Of a DNA stretch of 11,426 nucleotides, positions 5,318 through 11,426 are shown one piece after another. Both the position numbers and the translations under genes were made by a program. The first letter of the stretch is position 1, and each line of letters starts with the position of its first letter. The notes below the pieces were generated by a model. That model saw only the letters and a program-made list of their open reading frames with translations. It had not been told where the DNA came from and did not search any database. The DNA is from Solirubrobacterales bacterium (lineage in GTDB: Bacteria; Actinomycetota; Thermoleophilia; Solirubrobacterales; 70-9): positions 1 through 11,426 of the forward strand of contig JASLJO010000282.1 of the NCBI GenBank assembly GCA_030152505.1, written 5' to 3'.

Positions 5318-6589
5318 ATGAGTCTTGACGTCTACCTGCACGGCAGGCGGATCGGCGTGCTACTCCGTACCGCCGAGGACGACTACAGTTTTGCCTACGC
5401 GCCCGGAGCGGTCGAGGAGGTGGGTGCCGGCACCGCCCTGCTCAGCCACTCTCTGCCGGTACGGACGGAGCCCTTCGGTCCCGAGGCGACCCGCGCCTAC
5501 GTCGAGGGGCTGCTTCCCCAGGGCGCCCGCCGGCGGGCGATCGCCCGGGAGCTCGGGCTCCATCCCGACGACGGCTACGGCCTGATCGCCGCCCTCGGCG
5601 GCGACTGCCTCGGCGCGGTCAGCTTCGGCCACGGCCCGGTGGTTGCCGAGGACGATGGCGAAGACTCGCTCGCCTGGCTCACCGATGCCGAGCTGGAGGA
5701 GTTGCTGCAGCCGCGCCCGGAGCGACTCTTCCATCACTCCGATCCGCGCTGCATGCGCTTCACCCTGCCCGGCGAGCGGCACAAGGTCGCCCTCGTCTAC
5801 GACGAGGACGACGATCGCTGGGCGTGGCCGCAACCCGGTGTTGCCAGTACCCATATCGTCAAGCCCGAGGCGCCTGAGCGCCCGGGCCTCGTCGCCAACG
5901 AGCACGCCTGCACGATCGCCTACCGCGAACTCGGCCTGCCGGTCGCCCACACCTCGGTCGAGACGATCGCCGGGCAGAGGTGCCTGGTATCCAAGCGCTT
6001 CGACCGCTGGGGCGGCGGGCCCGCCGCGGAGCGCCTGCACCAGGAGAGCTTCGCCCAGGCGCTCGGCATCGCCCCGGACGCCAGCGAGGGCAGACTGCGC
6101 ACCGGCACGCCCGGCCTCGCCGAGGCCAGCGGCCTGCTGCGCGCGATCGGCGAAGCGGACGCGGTGGAGACGCTGATGCGGACGACGTTCTGTGACCTGC
6201 TGATCGGTTGCACCGGGCTTCGCGGCGGCGACGCCGCGCTGCTCTTCGGCAGCGACGGCCCGATGCTGGCGCCGTTCTACGACATCGTCTCGACCGAGGT
6301 CTACGGCGAGGTCCGCCCGCGGCCGATCGTCATCGGCGAGGAAGTCCCGCCGGCGCCGCTGCTGATCGACATCCGCTACGCGACCGAACTCTGCGGGCTC
6401 GAGTTCCAGCCCGCCCTGATCGAAGCGGTCTCGCTGATGGGCCCGATCTGCTCGGCGCTCAATTCCGTCGCCAACGACGCCCAGGCCGAGGGCTGGAACG
6501 AGCCGGCGGTCGAGGAGACGATCCAGCTGGCGATCAGCCGCGCGAAGGGATTCCGCCAAGAATCGGTCTACCTGCGCCCGCGCGATTGA
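5318..6589 (+). CDS. HipA-family protein, predicted pseudokinase
   Basis: This 423-residue protein has the complete HipA layout. An N-terminal subdomain ('LDVYLHGRRIGVL', 'SHSLPVRTEPF', 'VEGLLPQGARRRAIARELGLHPDDGYGLIAALGGDCLGAVSF') precedes the kinase-like part. 'THIVKPE' with Lys182, 'NEHACTIAYRELGLPVAHTSVE', 'LVSKRFDRW' and 'RLHQESFAQALG' all match HipA. The catalytic loop does not. Aligned to E. coli HipA 'LIGATDGHAKN', this protein has 'LIGCTGLRGGD' (295-305): the catalytic Asp becomes Gly300, His becomes Arg302 and the Mg-binding Asn becomes Asp305. The ATP-loop 'SVAGAQEK' becomes 'TLPGERHK' (149-156). Asp322 of 'PFYDIVST' is kept. The frame is intact and the rest is well conserved, so this looks like a maintained, catalytically altered protein and not decay. 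No HipB-like repressor is adjacent. It converges with the antiporter gene, 10 bases away. Confidence 0.9.
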   Translation: MSLDVYLHGRRIGVLLRTAEDDYSFAYAPGAVEEVGAGTALLSHSLPVRTEPFGPEATRAYVEGLLPQGARRRAIARELGLHPDDGYGLIAALGGDCLGAVSFGHGPVVAEDDGEDSLAWLTDAELEELLQPRPERLFHHSDPRCMRFTLPGERHKVALVYDEDDDRWAWPQPGVASTHIVKPEAPERPGLVANEHACTIAYRELGLPVAHTSVETIAGQRCLVSKRFDRWGGGPAAERLHQESFAQALGIAPDASEGRLRTGTPGLAEASGLLRAIGEADAVETLMRTTFCDLLIGCTGLRGGDAALLFGSDGPMLAPFYDIVSTEVYGEVRPRPIVIGEEVPPAPLLIDIRYATELCGLEFQPALIEAVSLMGPICSALNSVANDAQAEGWNEPAVEETIQLAISRAKGFRQESVYLRPRD

Positions 6590-6599
6590 GACATGCCGG

Positions 6600-7601
6600 T
6601 CAGCCGCGGATGACGATGGCCGCGATGAAGGCGAAGTAGAGGCCGAACCAGGCGAGCACCACGGGCAGTTGGAAGCGGCCGCGGCGGTGCAGCGCCTCGT
6701 AAGCGAGAAAGCCGCCGGCGAGCCCGAGGACAACCGAGAGGGCGGCGTTGGCGCTCAGCGCCCAGCCGGTGAAGAGCAGCCCAATGCCGAAGGGGATGGT
6801 CGACTGGAAGACCATCGCTCCGGTGATGTTGCCGAGCGCCAGCGAGTCCTTGCCTTCGCGCACCCAGAAGAAGCTGTTGACCTTCTCCGGCAGCTCGGTC
6901 GCCAGCGGCGCCAGGATCAGGGCGAGGACGACCGCCTCGACGCCGAGGTCGTCGGCGATCTTCAGCAGCTCGTCGACGAAGAGGTGGGCGCCGCCGACCA
7001 TTGCCCCGAGGCCGACCAGGAGTTGCAGCACGCAGACCGACAGGCCGGGGTTCATGCGGAGCTCGGCCCGGCGCTCGAAGACGAGCGGGTTGAGCGTCCC
7101 GTGCTCCTGCACATCGCCACCCCGCGTCAGGGTGCGGTGGATATAGAACGGGTAAGCGAGCAGGACGAGGACGCCGACTGGGATCCGCAGTGCCGCCGGC
7201 GCTCCCCAGGCGAGCGCCAGGGAGAGAGCGAAGAAGGCGAGGAAGAAGAGCAAATCGCGCTCCAGCGTCTCCCTATGGGCCCGCAGCTCCAGCCCCTGCG
7301 CGCGGCGGTCGCGGTAGAGATAGGCGAAGAGGCCGACGAGCCCCATCGCCAGGGTGCCCAGCAGGAAGGGCGCGCCGACGATCGCCCCGATCGCAACCTG
7401 ATCGGCGCCCTCCTTCGCCCCGATCAGGGCGACGATCGCGATCAGCGTCTCCGGCATCGCCGTGCCGACCGCGGCGAGCACGCTGCCGACGGCCCCTTCG
7501 CCGAGCTCGAGCCGGTGCCCGAGCCACTCCACCGCGTTCGTGAAGAGCAGCGCGCCGGCGAGGATGACGGCAAAGCTGACGAGCAGGAGGAGGACGTTCA
7601 C
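6600..7601 (-). CDS. Ca2+:cation (CaCA superfamily) antiporter, YrbG-like
   Basis: This membrane protein of 333 residues carries the two inverted alpha repeats of the CaCA superfamily. Alpha-1 is 'VLAAVGTAMPETLIAIVAL' (GTAMPE at 46-51). Alpha-2 is 'LAPLATELPEKVNSFFW' (234-240), followed by 'LALGNITGAMVFQ' (257-266). The glutamates after the prolines are the expected ion-binding acids. In alpha-2 the usual GTSxPE and GSNxxN are altered to ATELPE and GAMVFQ, so ion preference may differ from classical Na+/Ca2+ exchangers. About ten hydrophobic segments are visible, with a charged loop in the middle. The start chosen is GTG 7601, one base after the TGA (7603-7605) of the antiporter gene upstream, implying translational coupling; an in-frame TTG at 7622 would add seven residues. 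It is the last gene of the three-gene operon. Confidence 0.88.
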   Translation of the reverse strand: MNVLLLLVSFAVILAGALLFTNAVEWLGHRLELGEGAVGSVLAAVGTAMPETLIAIVALIGAKEGADQVAIGAIVGAPFLLGTLAMGLVGLFAYLYRDRRAQGLELRAHRETLERDLLFFLAFFALSLALAWGAPAALRIPVGVLVLLAYPFYIHRTLTRGGDVQEHGTLNPLVFERRAELRMNPGLSVCVLQLLVGLGAMVGGAHLFVDELLKIADDLGVEAVVLALILAPLATELPEKVNSFFWVREGKDSLALGNITGAMVFQSTIPFGIGLLFTGWALSANAALSVVLGLAGGFLAYEALHRRGRFQLPVVLAWFGLYFAFIAAIVIRG

Positions 7602-7602
7602 G

Positions 7603-8691
7603 TCATGCGTAATAAAACGCAAGACCGAGGACGGCGTAGACGGCGAGCAGCTGTACGCCCTCGAACCAGGTCGACTCGCCGTCCTGGGTGACGTAGTTGG
7701 CGATCAGCACGGCGAGCAGCAGCGCGCCGAGCTCAAAGCCGTTGAAGACCAGGGCGAGCGGGCCGGGTCCGACGAAAATCGAGGCGAGCACCAGCACCGG
7801 GGCGACGAAGAGGGCGACCTGTGCGCTGGAACCGATCGCGATGTTGACCGCAAGGTCCATTTTTTCCTTGCGCGCAACCAGCACGGCGACCCAGTGCTCG
7901 GCGGCGTTGCCGACGATGGCGACGACGATCACGCCGATGAAGAACTCGGAGAGGCCGGCCGACTTGGACGCCTCGGAGATCGACCCGACCAGGACCTCGG
8001 ACATGACGCCGACCAGCAGGCCGGCGATCGCCAGGGCGATCACCGAGGTGCGCATCGACCAGCCCCAGCTGTCCTCGTCCTCGTACTCGGGGTTGAAGAT
8101 GTCGCGGTGGGTCTTGAGCGAGAAGACGAGGCCGAGCACGTAGGTGGCGATAAGGACGACCGCGACGGCGAGCGAGAGGTGCTCGACGGTCGAGCCGTAG
8201 TCGACCAGCTCGGCGCCGGGCGCCGGCAGACCCTTGCCCTCGACCAGCTCGAAGATCGCCGGCATCAGCAGCGCCGCCCCCGCCAACAGCAGCATCGACG
8301 TCTGCACGCTGGCGCTCGTCCGGCTGAAGACCTGTTTCTCCCGCCCGAGCCCCCCGACCAGCATCGCCGCGCCCATGACGAGGAGGATGTTGCCGACGAT
8401 CGAGCCGATGATCGAGGCTTTGACCACCTCGTGCAGGCCCTGCCCGAGGGCGAAGAGGGCGATGATCAGCTCGGGCGCGTTGCCGAAGGTGACGTTGAGC
8501 AGGCCGCCGATCCCCGGGCCCGAGCGCGCCGCCAGCTCCTCGGTGGCGCGGCCCATCAGCGCCGCCGTAGGGATGATCCCGAGCGCCGAGGCGGCGAAGA
8601 CGAGCGTCGCCGAGCTCCCGGCCAGGTCCAGCGCGACGGCGACCGGGATCAGCGGCGTCAGCAGGTAGGGCCAGCCGTCAGCCCCCCGCAG
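7603..8691 (-). CDS. CAX-family Ca2+/H+ antiporter
   Basis: It is a cation/proton exchanger of the CAX type. Alpha-1 holds 'NVTFGNAPELIIALFAL' and 'ASIIGSIVGNILLVMG'. Alpha-2 holds 'VAIVGNAAEHWVAVL' (GNAAEH near 261-266) and 'NIAIGSSAQVALF', both CAX signatures. An acidic stretch 'NPEYEDEDSW' sits between the halves. The first ATG in frame (8556) would begin at 'MGRATEEL', which in CAX proteins lies after the first membrane helix. The frame stays open upstream and encodes that helix (8556-8667: 'PYLLTPLIPVAVAL', then 'ATLVFAASALGIIPTAAL'). No ATG, GTG or TTG is available there. CTG 8691, eight bases after the lipoprotein stop and seven bases after an AGG, is the start proposed here (362 residues, normal for the family). 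If CTG is not used, the protein runs 7603-8556. Confidence 0.87.
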   Translation of the reverse strand: MRGADGWPYLLTPLIPVAVALDLAGSSATLVFAASALGIIPTAALMGRATEELAARSGPGIGGLLNVTFGNAPELIIALFALGQGLHEVVKASIIGSIVGNILLVMGAAMLVGGLGREKQVFSRTSASVQTSMLLLAGAALLMPAIFELVEGKGLPAPGAELVDYGSTVEHLSLAVAVVLIATYVLGLVFSLKTHRDIFNPEYEDEDSWGWSMRTSVIALAIAGLLVGVMSEVLVGSISEASKSAGLSEFFIGVIVVAIVGNAAEHWVAVLVARKEKMDLAVNIAIGSSAQVALFVAPVLVLASIFVGPGPLALVFNGFELGALLLAVLIANYVTQDGESTWFEGVQLLAVYAVLGLAFYYA

Positions 8692-8699
8692 GAAGCTGC

Positions 8700-9728
8700 C
8701 TAGTGAGACTGGGATTCGGCCAGCCCTTCGAACAGTTCGCCCAGGCTTTCGCCGCCTCCTTCGCCCTGCAACAGGCCGAGCAGTTCGATCGGGTTGACGC
8801 CGAGCTTGACGAACAGCCTGCTCAGCGGCTTGGCGTTTGCCGGGGCGGAGATCTGCTGTTCCTCGTTGACACCGGTCAGCTTCAGGTCGAATTCGATTTC
8901 GACGCGCTTCGGGCCGCTGCCGCCGTTCTGCGGCTCGACCGTGAGCTGGGCCGAGATCCGGCGGACGATGTCGTCGTCGCCGACGTAGACGGAGACGTGA
9001 GCGCTCTTCACCGCGCTGTTCACTTCGTCCTCGGCCTTTTCGATTTCGGTCGTGGAGGGGAGCGGGCCGGCGGCGGCGAGCTGGGTGCGGCAGGCCGCGC
9101 TTTCGGCCACTTCGAGCACCGAGTCGATCGCGCCGGAGACGTCGAGGTCGCCGCTGACCTTGGTCGTGCTGGTGCCGTCCACGTCGGCGCCGCCTTCGTT
9201 CTTGCCCTCTTCGAGGAAGTCGGCGACCTTGAGCTTGCCGAATTCTTCCTGGCAGGCGGCGACTCCCGCCGAGCCGGTTTCGGCGCCGCCTTCTCGCTGA
9301 GCCTGCTTCAGAGTCTGTTCGACGAAGCTGAAGGTGGTGGGATCGACTTCATACTCAACCCCTTCGTAGCCGACGTAGGCGGTGTTGGGGAGCAGCACGA
9401 GGCCGCCGTCGAAGTCGATCTTTTCGCCGTTGTAGTCGCCCTTTGCCTTTGCCGTCATGTCGAGCTGTGGCAGGCTGCCCTGACCTTCACCCTGGAACGG
9501 CCCAGAGAGGCTGACGTTCACCGTTCCGCCTTCGGAGCCGGACGCGTTGACCCCCACCGAGAGGTCGATGTCGCCGCTTTCGATCCCCTGCAGCGTCGCT
9601 TCCTCGAGCACGGATTGCGCGCTCTCGCCGCTCTTGTCGCCACTGCCCCCGCAGGCGGCGAGGAGGATGCTCGCCGCGGCCACGGCGGTGATGGCGGCGA
9701 GGGTGTGGGGAAAACGAAGTCGGTGCAA
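8700..9728 (-). CDS. Exported lipoprotein, LppX/LprG-like
   Basis: This 342-residue protein starts at TTG 9728, set by AGGAGG nine bases upstream. Residues 1-26 are a lipoprotein signal: basic start (HRLRF), hydrophobic core, lipobox LAAC with Cys26, then a Gly/Ser-rich tether. The mature part alternates amphipathic strands and helices: 'IDLSVGVNASG', 'LDMTAKAKGDY', 'IDFDGGLVLLPNTAYVGYEGVEYEVD', 'VSVYVGDDDIVRRISAQLTVE' and 'VEIEFDLKLTGVNEEQQISAPANAKPL'. This pattern fits the LppX/LprAFG fold that carries lipids in mycobacteria, but identity is low and function is unproven. Cys159 and Cys213 could form a disulfide outside the membrane. It is the first gene of the operon with two antiporters. 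It may act as a surface accessory, or the link may only be shared transcription. Confidence 0.88.
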   Translation of the reverse strand: MHRLRFPHTLAAITAVAAASILLAACGGSGDKSGESAQSVLEEATLQGIESGDIDLSVGVNASGSEGGTVNVSLSGPFQGEGQGSLPQLDMTAKAKGDYNGEKIDFDGGLVLLPNTAYVGYEGVEYEVDPTTFSFVEQTLKQAQREGGAETGSAGVAACQEEFGKLKVADFLEEGKNEGGADVDGTSTTKVSGDLDVSGAIDSVLEVAESAACRTQLAAAGPLPSTTEIEKAEDEVNSAVKSAHVSVYVGDDDIVRRISAQLTVEPQNGGSGPKRVEIEFDLKLTGVNEEQQISAPANAKPLSRLFVKLGVNPIELLGLLQGEGGGESLGELFEGLAESQSH

Positions 9729-9737
9729 GGGCGGGAG

Positions 9738-9743
9738 CCTCCT
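9738..9743 (-). promoter_or_regulatory. Ribosome binding site that decides the TTG start of the lipoprotein
   Basis: On the minus strand AGGAGG lies nine bases before TTG 9728. There is no ATG or GTG in the signal-peptide region, so this site settles a TTG start. Confidence 0.75.
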
Positions 9744-9789
9744 GAAGTCGGGATGCGGTTGCGAGGATCGTAGGCTAGATGGTCGTTCT

Positions 9790-10005
9790 TCAGCGGTTCT
9801 TAAGCTGGGGTGGCGTCGATTCGGTCAGGTTGAGCGCTAGGGGGAAGAGGAAGGCGCCGAGGAAGATCAGGATGATTCCCACGGCGATCAGCCGGCGCAG
9901 GCCGCTGAGGTGGCCGGCGATGGCGATGGCGAAGCCGACCGCCACCAGGGTGATGTAGGGGCCGGCGCTGTGCGGCAGCAGGGTGGCGAGGAAGAGGGCG
10001 GACAC
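9790..10005 (-). CDS. Small two-helix membrane protein
   Basis: This 71-residue protein starts at GTG 10005. Two hydrophobic segments, 'PYITLVAVGFAIAIAGHL' (about 16-33) and 'LIAVGIILIFLGAFLFPLAL' (about 39-58), are joined by a short basic turn 'SGLRR', which suggests a cytoplasmic turn. The family is not recognised. It has no Shine-Dalgarno but has GATAAT eight bases before the GTG, so it is probably leaderless. It is divergent from the MoxR gene across only 23 bases, which suggests co-regulation. Its stop lies 61 bases upstream of the lipoprotein start on the same strand, so read-through into the antiporter operon is possible. Confidence 0.7.
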   Translation of the reverse strand: MSALFLATLLPHSAGPYITLVAVGFAIAIAGHLSGLRRLIAVGIILIFLGAFLFPLALNLTESTPPQLKNR

Positions 10006-10013
10006 CGGCGCGG

Positions 10014-10021
10014 ATTATCAT
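10014..10021. promoter_or_regulatory. Shared symmetric -10 region for divergent leaderless genes
   Basis: ATTATCAT reads as TATCAT (10016-10021) on the plus strand, seven bases before the MoxR ATG at 10029. It reads as GATAAT (10019-10014) on the minus strand, eight bases before GTG 10005. Each hexamer differs from TATAAT at one position. It is the only A/T-rich spot in the 23-bp gap. No good -35 is seen for either direction. Confidence 0.5.
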
Positions 10022-10028
10022 CGCCTGG

Positions 10029-10922
10029 ATGACCCAGGCGCAGGCACCTGCTTCCGTAGCTGAGACCAAGGAGGCGCTGGCGGCGGCGAGCTACCTCGCC
10101 GACGAGCCGGCGGCGCTGGTCTCCTTCCTCGCCCAGCAGCTGGGCAAGCCGATCCTGGTCGAGGGCCCAGCTGGCGTCGGCAAGACCGAGCTGGCCAAGG
10201 CGCTCTCGCGCGCCGGCGGCCGCGAGCTGATCCGCCTGCAGTGCTACGAGGGCCTCGACGAGGCCAAGGCGCTCTACGAGTGGAACTACCGCAAGCAGCT
10301 GCTGCGCATCCAGGCGGGCGGGGAGTCGGGCTGGGAGGACGTCCACGACGACATCTTCTCGGCGGAATTCCTGCTCGAGCGGCCGCTGATGCAGGCGATC
10401 GCCGGCACCGAGCCCGTCGTCCTGCTGATCGACGAGATCGACAAGACCGACCAGGAGTTCGAGGCGATGCTGCTCGAGCTGCTCTCCGACTTCCAGATCA
10501 CGATCCCCGAGTTGGGCCGGATCGCCGCCAGCTCGATGCCGCTCGTCGTCCTCACCTCGAACAACTCGCGGGAGCTGACCGAGGCGCTGAAGCGGCGCTG
10601 TCTATACCTCTGGCTCGACTACCCGGAGCTGGAGCGTGAGATGGAGATCGTCCGCCTGCACGCGCCGGACCTGCCCGAGACGCTGACGCGGCGGTTGGTC
10701 GAGGTGGTGCGCATGGTCCGCGACCTCGACCTGAAGAAGCCGCCCTCGATAGCCGAGACGATCGACTGGGCGCGGACGCTGCTCTTGATGGGGGCCGAGG
10801 ACATCGACCGCGAGACCTTCGAGCAGTCGATGTCGATCATCGTCAAGCACCGCACCGACATCGACCTCGTCGCCGAGCGGGTGGGGATGAAGCTTGCCGA
10901 GTCCGTACGGTCCCAGAGCTGA
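10029..10922 (+). CDS. MoxR-family AAA+ ATPase
   Basis: This 297-residue AAA+ protein starts at ATG 10029. Walker A is GPAGVGKT (46-53, Lys52). Walker B is 'VVLLIDEIDK' with Asp135 and Glu136. A sensor 1-type segment 'VVLTSNNSRELTEALKRRCLYLWLDYP' also carries the arginine-finger region. The C-terminal helical lid contains 'KKPPSIAETIDWARTLLLMG'. MoxR ATPases work as chaperones that mature or activate partner complexes, usually with a VWA-domain protein encoded next door; that partner begins immediately downstream here. In CO-dehydrogenase clusters the equivalent pair is CoxD/CoxE, but no cox structural genes are visible, so the client is unknown. The start lacks a Shine-Dalgarno and appears leaderless. 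Confidence 0.93.
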   Translation: MTQAQAPASVAETKEALAAASYLADEPAALVSFLAQQLGKPILVEGPAGVGKTELAKALSRAGGRELIRLQCYEGLDEAKALYEWNYRKQLLRIQAGGESGWEDVHDDIFSAEFLLERPLMQAIAGTEPVVLLIDEIDKTDQEFEAMLLELLSDFQITIPELGRIAASSMPLVVLTSNNSRELTEALKRRCLYLWLDYPELEREMEIVRLHAPDLPETLTRRLVEVVRMVRDLDLKKPPSIAETIDWARTLLLMGAEDIDRETFEQSMSIIVKHRTDIDLVAERVGMKLAESVRSQS

Positions 10923-11426
10923 GTCCGGCCCACCCGGGTTGGCGGCGAAGCTGCTCGGCTTCTGCGAGGAGCTGCGCAGCGAGGGCGTCGCGGTCGGCAC
11001 CTCGGAGATCCTCGACGCGTTCGAGGCCCTCGACCAGGTTCCCTGGACCTCGCAGGACGACTTCCGGGAGGCGCTGGCGGCGACGATCGCCAAGTCCCAG
11101 GAGGACCGCCGCCTCTTCGAGCTGCTCTTCGAGCGCTGGTTCTTCCGCGCCGCCGTGGCGGAGGCTATCGTGCGCGAGATCAGCGCGCCGGGCGCGCGCC
11201 ACGAGGGCGCCGAGCGGCTCTATATCGACGAGCTGCGCGACCAGATCCGCCAGGCGATCGTCGACGGCAACGACGGTGAGATGCGCGATCTGGCCCGCCT
11301 GGCGATCGCCGCCTTCGGCCGCCAGGGCGAGGGCTCGGGTGTGGTCGGCGTCGACGTCCAGCGGATCCGTCGCACCCTCGAGCTCTCGGCCGGGGCACAG
11401 GCCCAGGGCGAGGCCGACGGCGAGGC
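10894..11426 (+). CDS. CoxE-like VWA-domain protein, N-terminal part (3' partial)
   Basis: The frame is open from 10891 to the window end. The visible part has 'KLLGFCEELRSEGVAVGTSEILDAFEALDQV', then 'REALAATIAKSQEDRRLFELLFERWFF'. This is the typical N-terminal helical region of CoxE-like proteins that pair with MoxR ATPases; the VWA domain itself would lie beyond 11426. The start chosen is TTG 10894, with GTGGGGA six bases upstream, overlapping the MoxR gene by 29 bases. TTG 10939 is an alternative with no ribosome site. Either arrangement implies translational coupling with the ATPase. Confidence 0.82.
   Translation, partial: MPSPYGPRAESGPPGLAAKLLGFCEELRSEGVAVGTSEILDAFEALDQVPWTSQDDFREALAATIAKSQEDRRLFELLFERWFFRAAVAEAIVREISAPGARHEGAERLYIDELRDQIRQAIVDGNDGEMRDLARLAIAAFGRQGEGSGVVGVDVQRIRRTLELSAGAQAQGEADGE

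Noticed and set aside
5360..6733. A 457-codon minus-strand frame opposite the HipA-like gene
   Set aside because: Its composition is that of a shadow frame (Arg/Asp/Gln-rich, no motif), while the plus strand carries conserved HipA segments and a ribosome site.
6669..8703. Two long plus-strand frames (to 7691 and from 7462 to 8703) opposite the antiporters
   Set aside because: The translations are strings of Glu, Asp, Gln and Arg that mirror hydrophobic codons on the other strand. The minus strand encodes recognisable antiporters.
8703..9773. A 356-codon plus-strand frame opposite the lipoprotein
   Set aside because: The minus-strand gene has AGGAGG, a signal peptide and a lipobox. The plus frame has no initiation signal or recognisable domain.

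Overview
The window is high-GC DNA from an actinobacterium, most likely class Thermoleophilia (Solirubrobacterales or relatives). The signs are a secreted protein ending in a Cys-containing Ig-like repeat, an AbiEi-like/DUF559 protein, strong G/C bias at third codon positions, frequent GTG/TTG starts, and a mix of Shine-Dalgarno-led and apparently leaderless genes. This placement rests on protein style only; there is no rRNA marker.

Layout. 1-315 (+) is the tail of an exported repeat protein. 333-3213 (-) holds a RecD2-type helicase followed by a VTT/TVP38-type membrane protein. 3404-3796 (+) is a small cupin. 3845-4927 (-) is a protein with an AbiEi-like winged-helix region and a DUF559 (Vsr-like nuclease) domain. 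4990-5193 (-) is a small four-cysteine protein. 5318-6589 (+) is a HipA-family protein whose catalytic loop is destroyed. 6600-9728 (-) is a three-gene operon: a lipoprotein, a CAX-type Ca2+/H+ antiporter and a second Ca2+:cation-type antiporter. 9790-10005 (-) is a small two-helix membrane protein. 10029 to the end (+) is a MoxR AAA+ ATPase followed by the start of a CoxE/VWA-type partner. No gene-free stretch exceeds 300 bases.

The most unusual content is at 3272-4982. Four copies of a 45-bp palindromic element, each built exactly as 15-bp arm, 15-bp centre, 15-bp arm, lie in one orientation around the cupin, DUF559 and four-Cys genes. In the + strand transcript they can fold into a hairpin of up to 19 pairs with a 7-nt loop. 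One arm position shows a compensatory G-C to C-G swap, and most imperfect pairs are G-U rather than A-C. One copy lies in phase inside the 5' end of the DUF559 reading frame, and another supplies its stop codon.

Other points worth attention are the HipA pseudokinase with no HipB beside it, a CAX gene whose first membrane helix lies upstream of any standard start codon, and a 23-bp divergent gap at 10006-10028 in which one symmetric -10 element appears to serve two leaderless genes.
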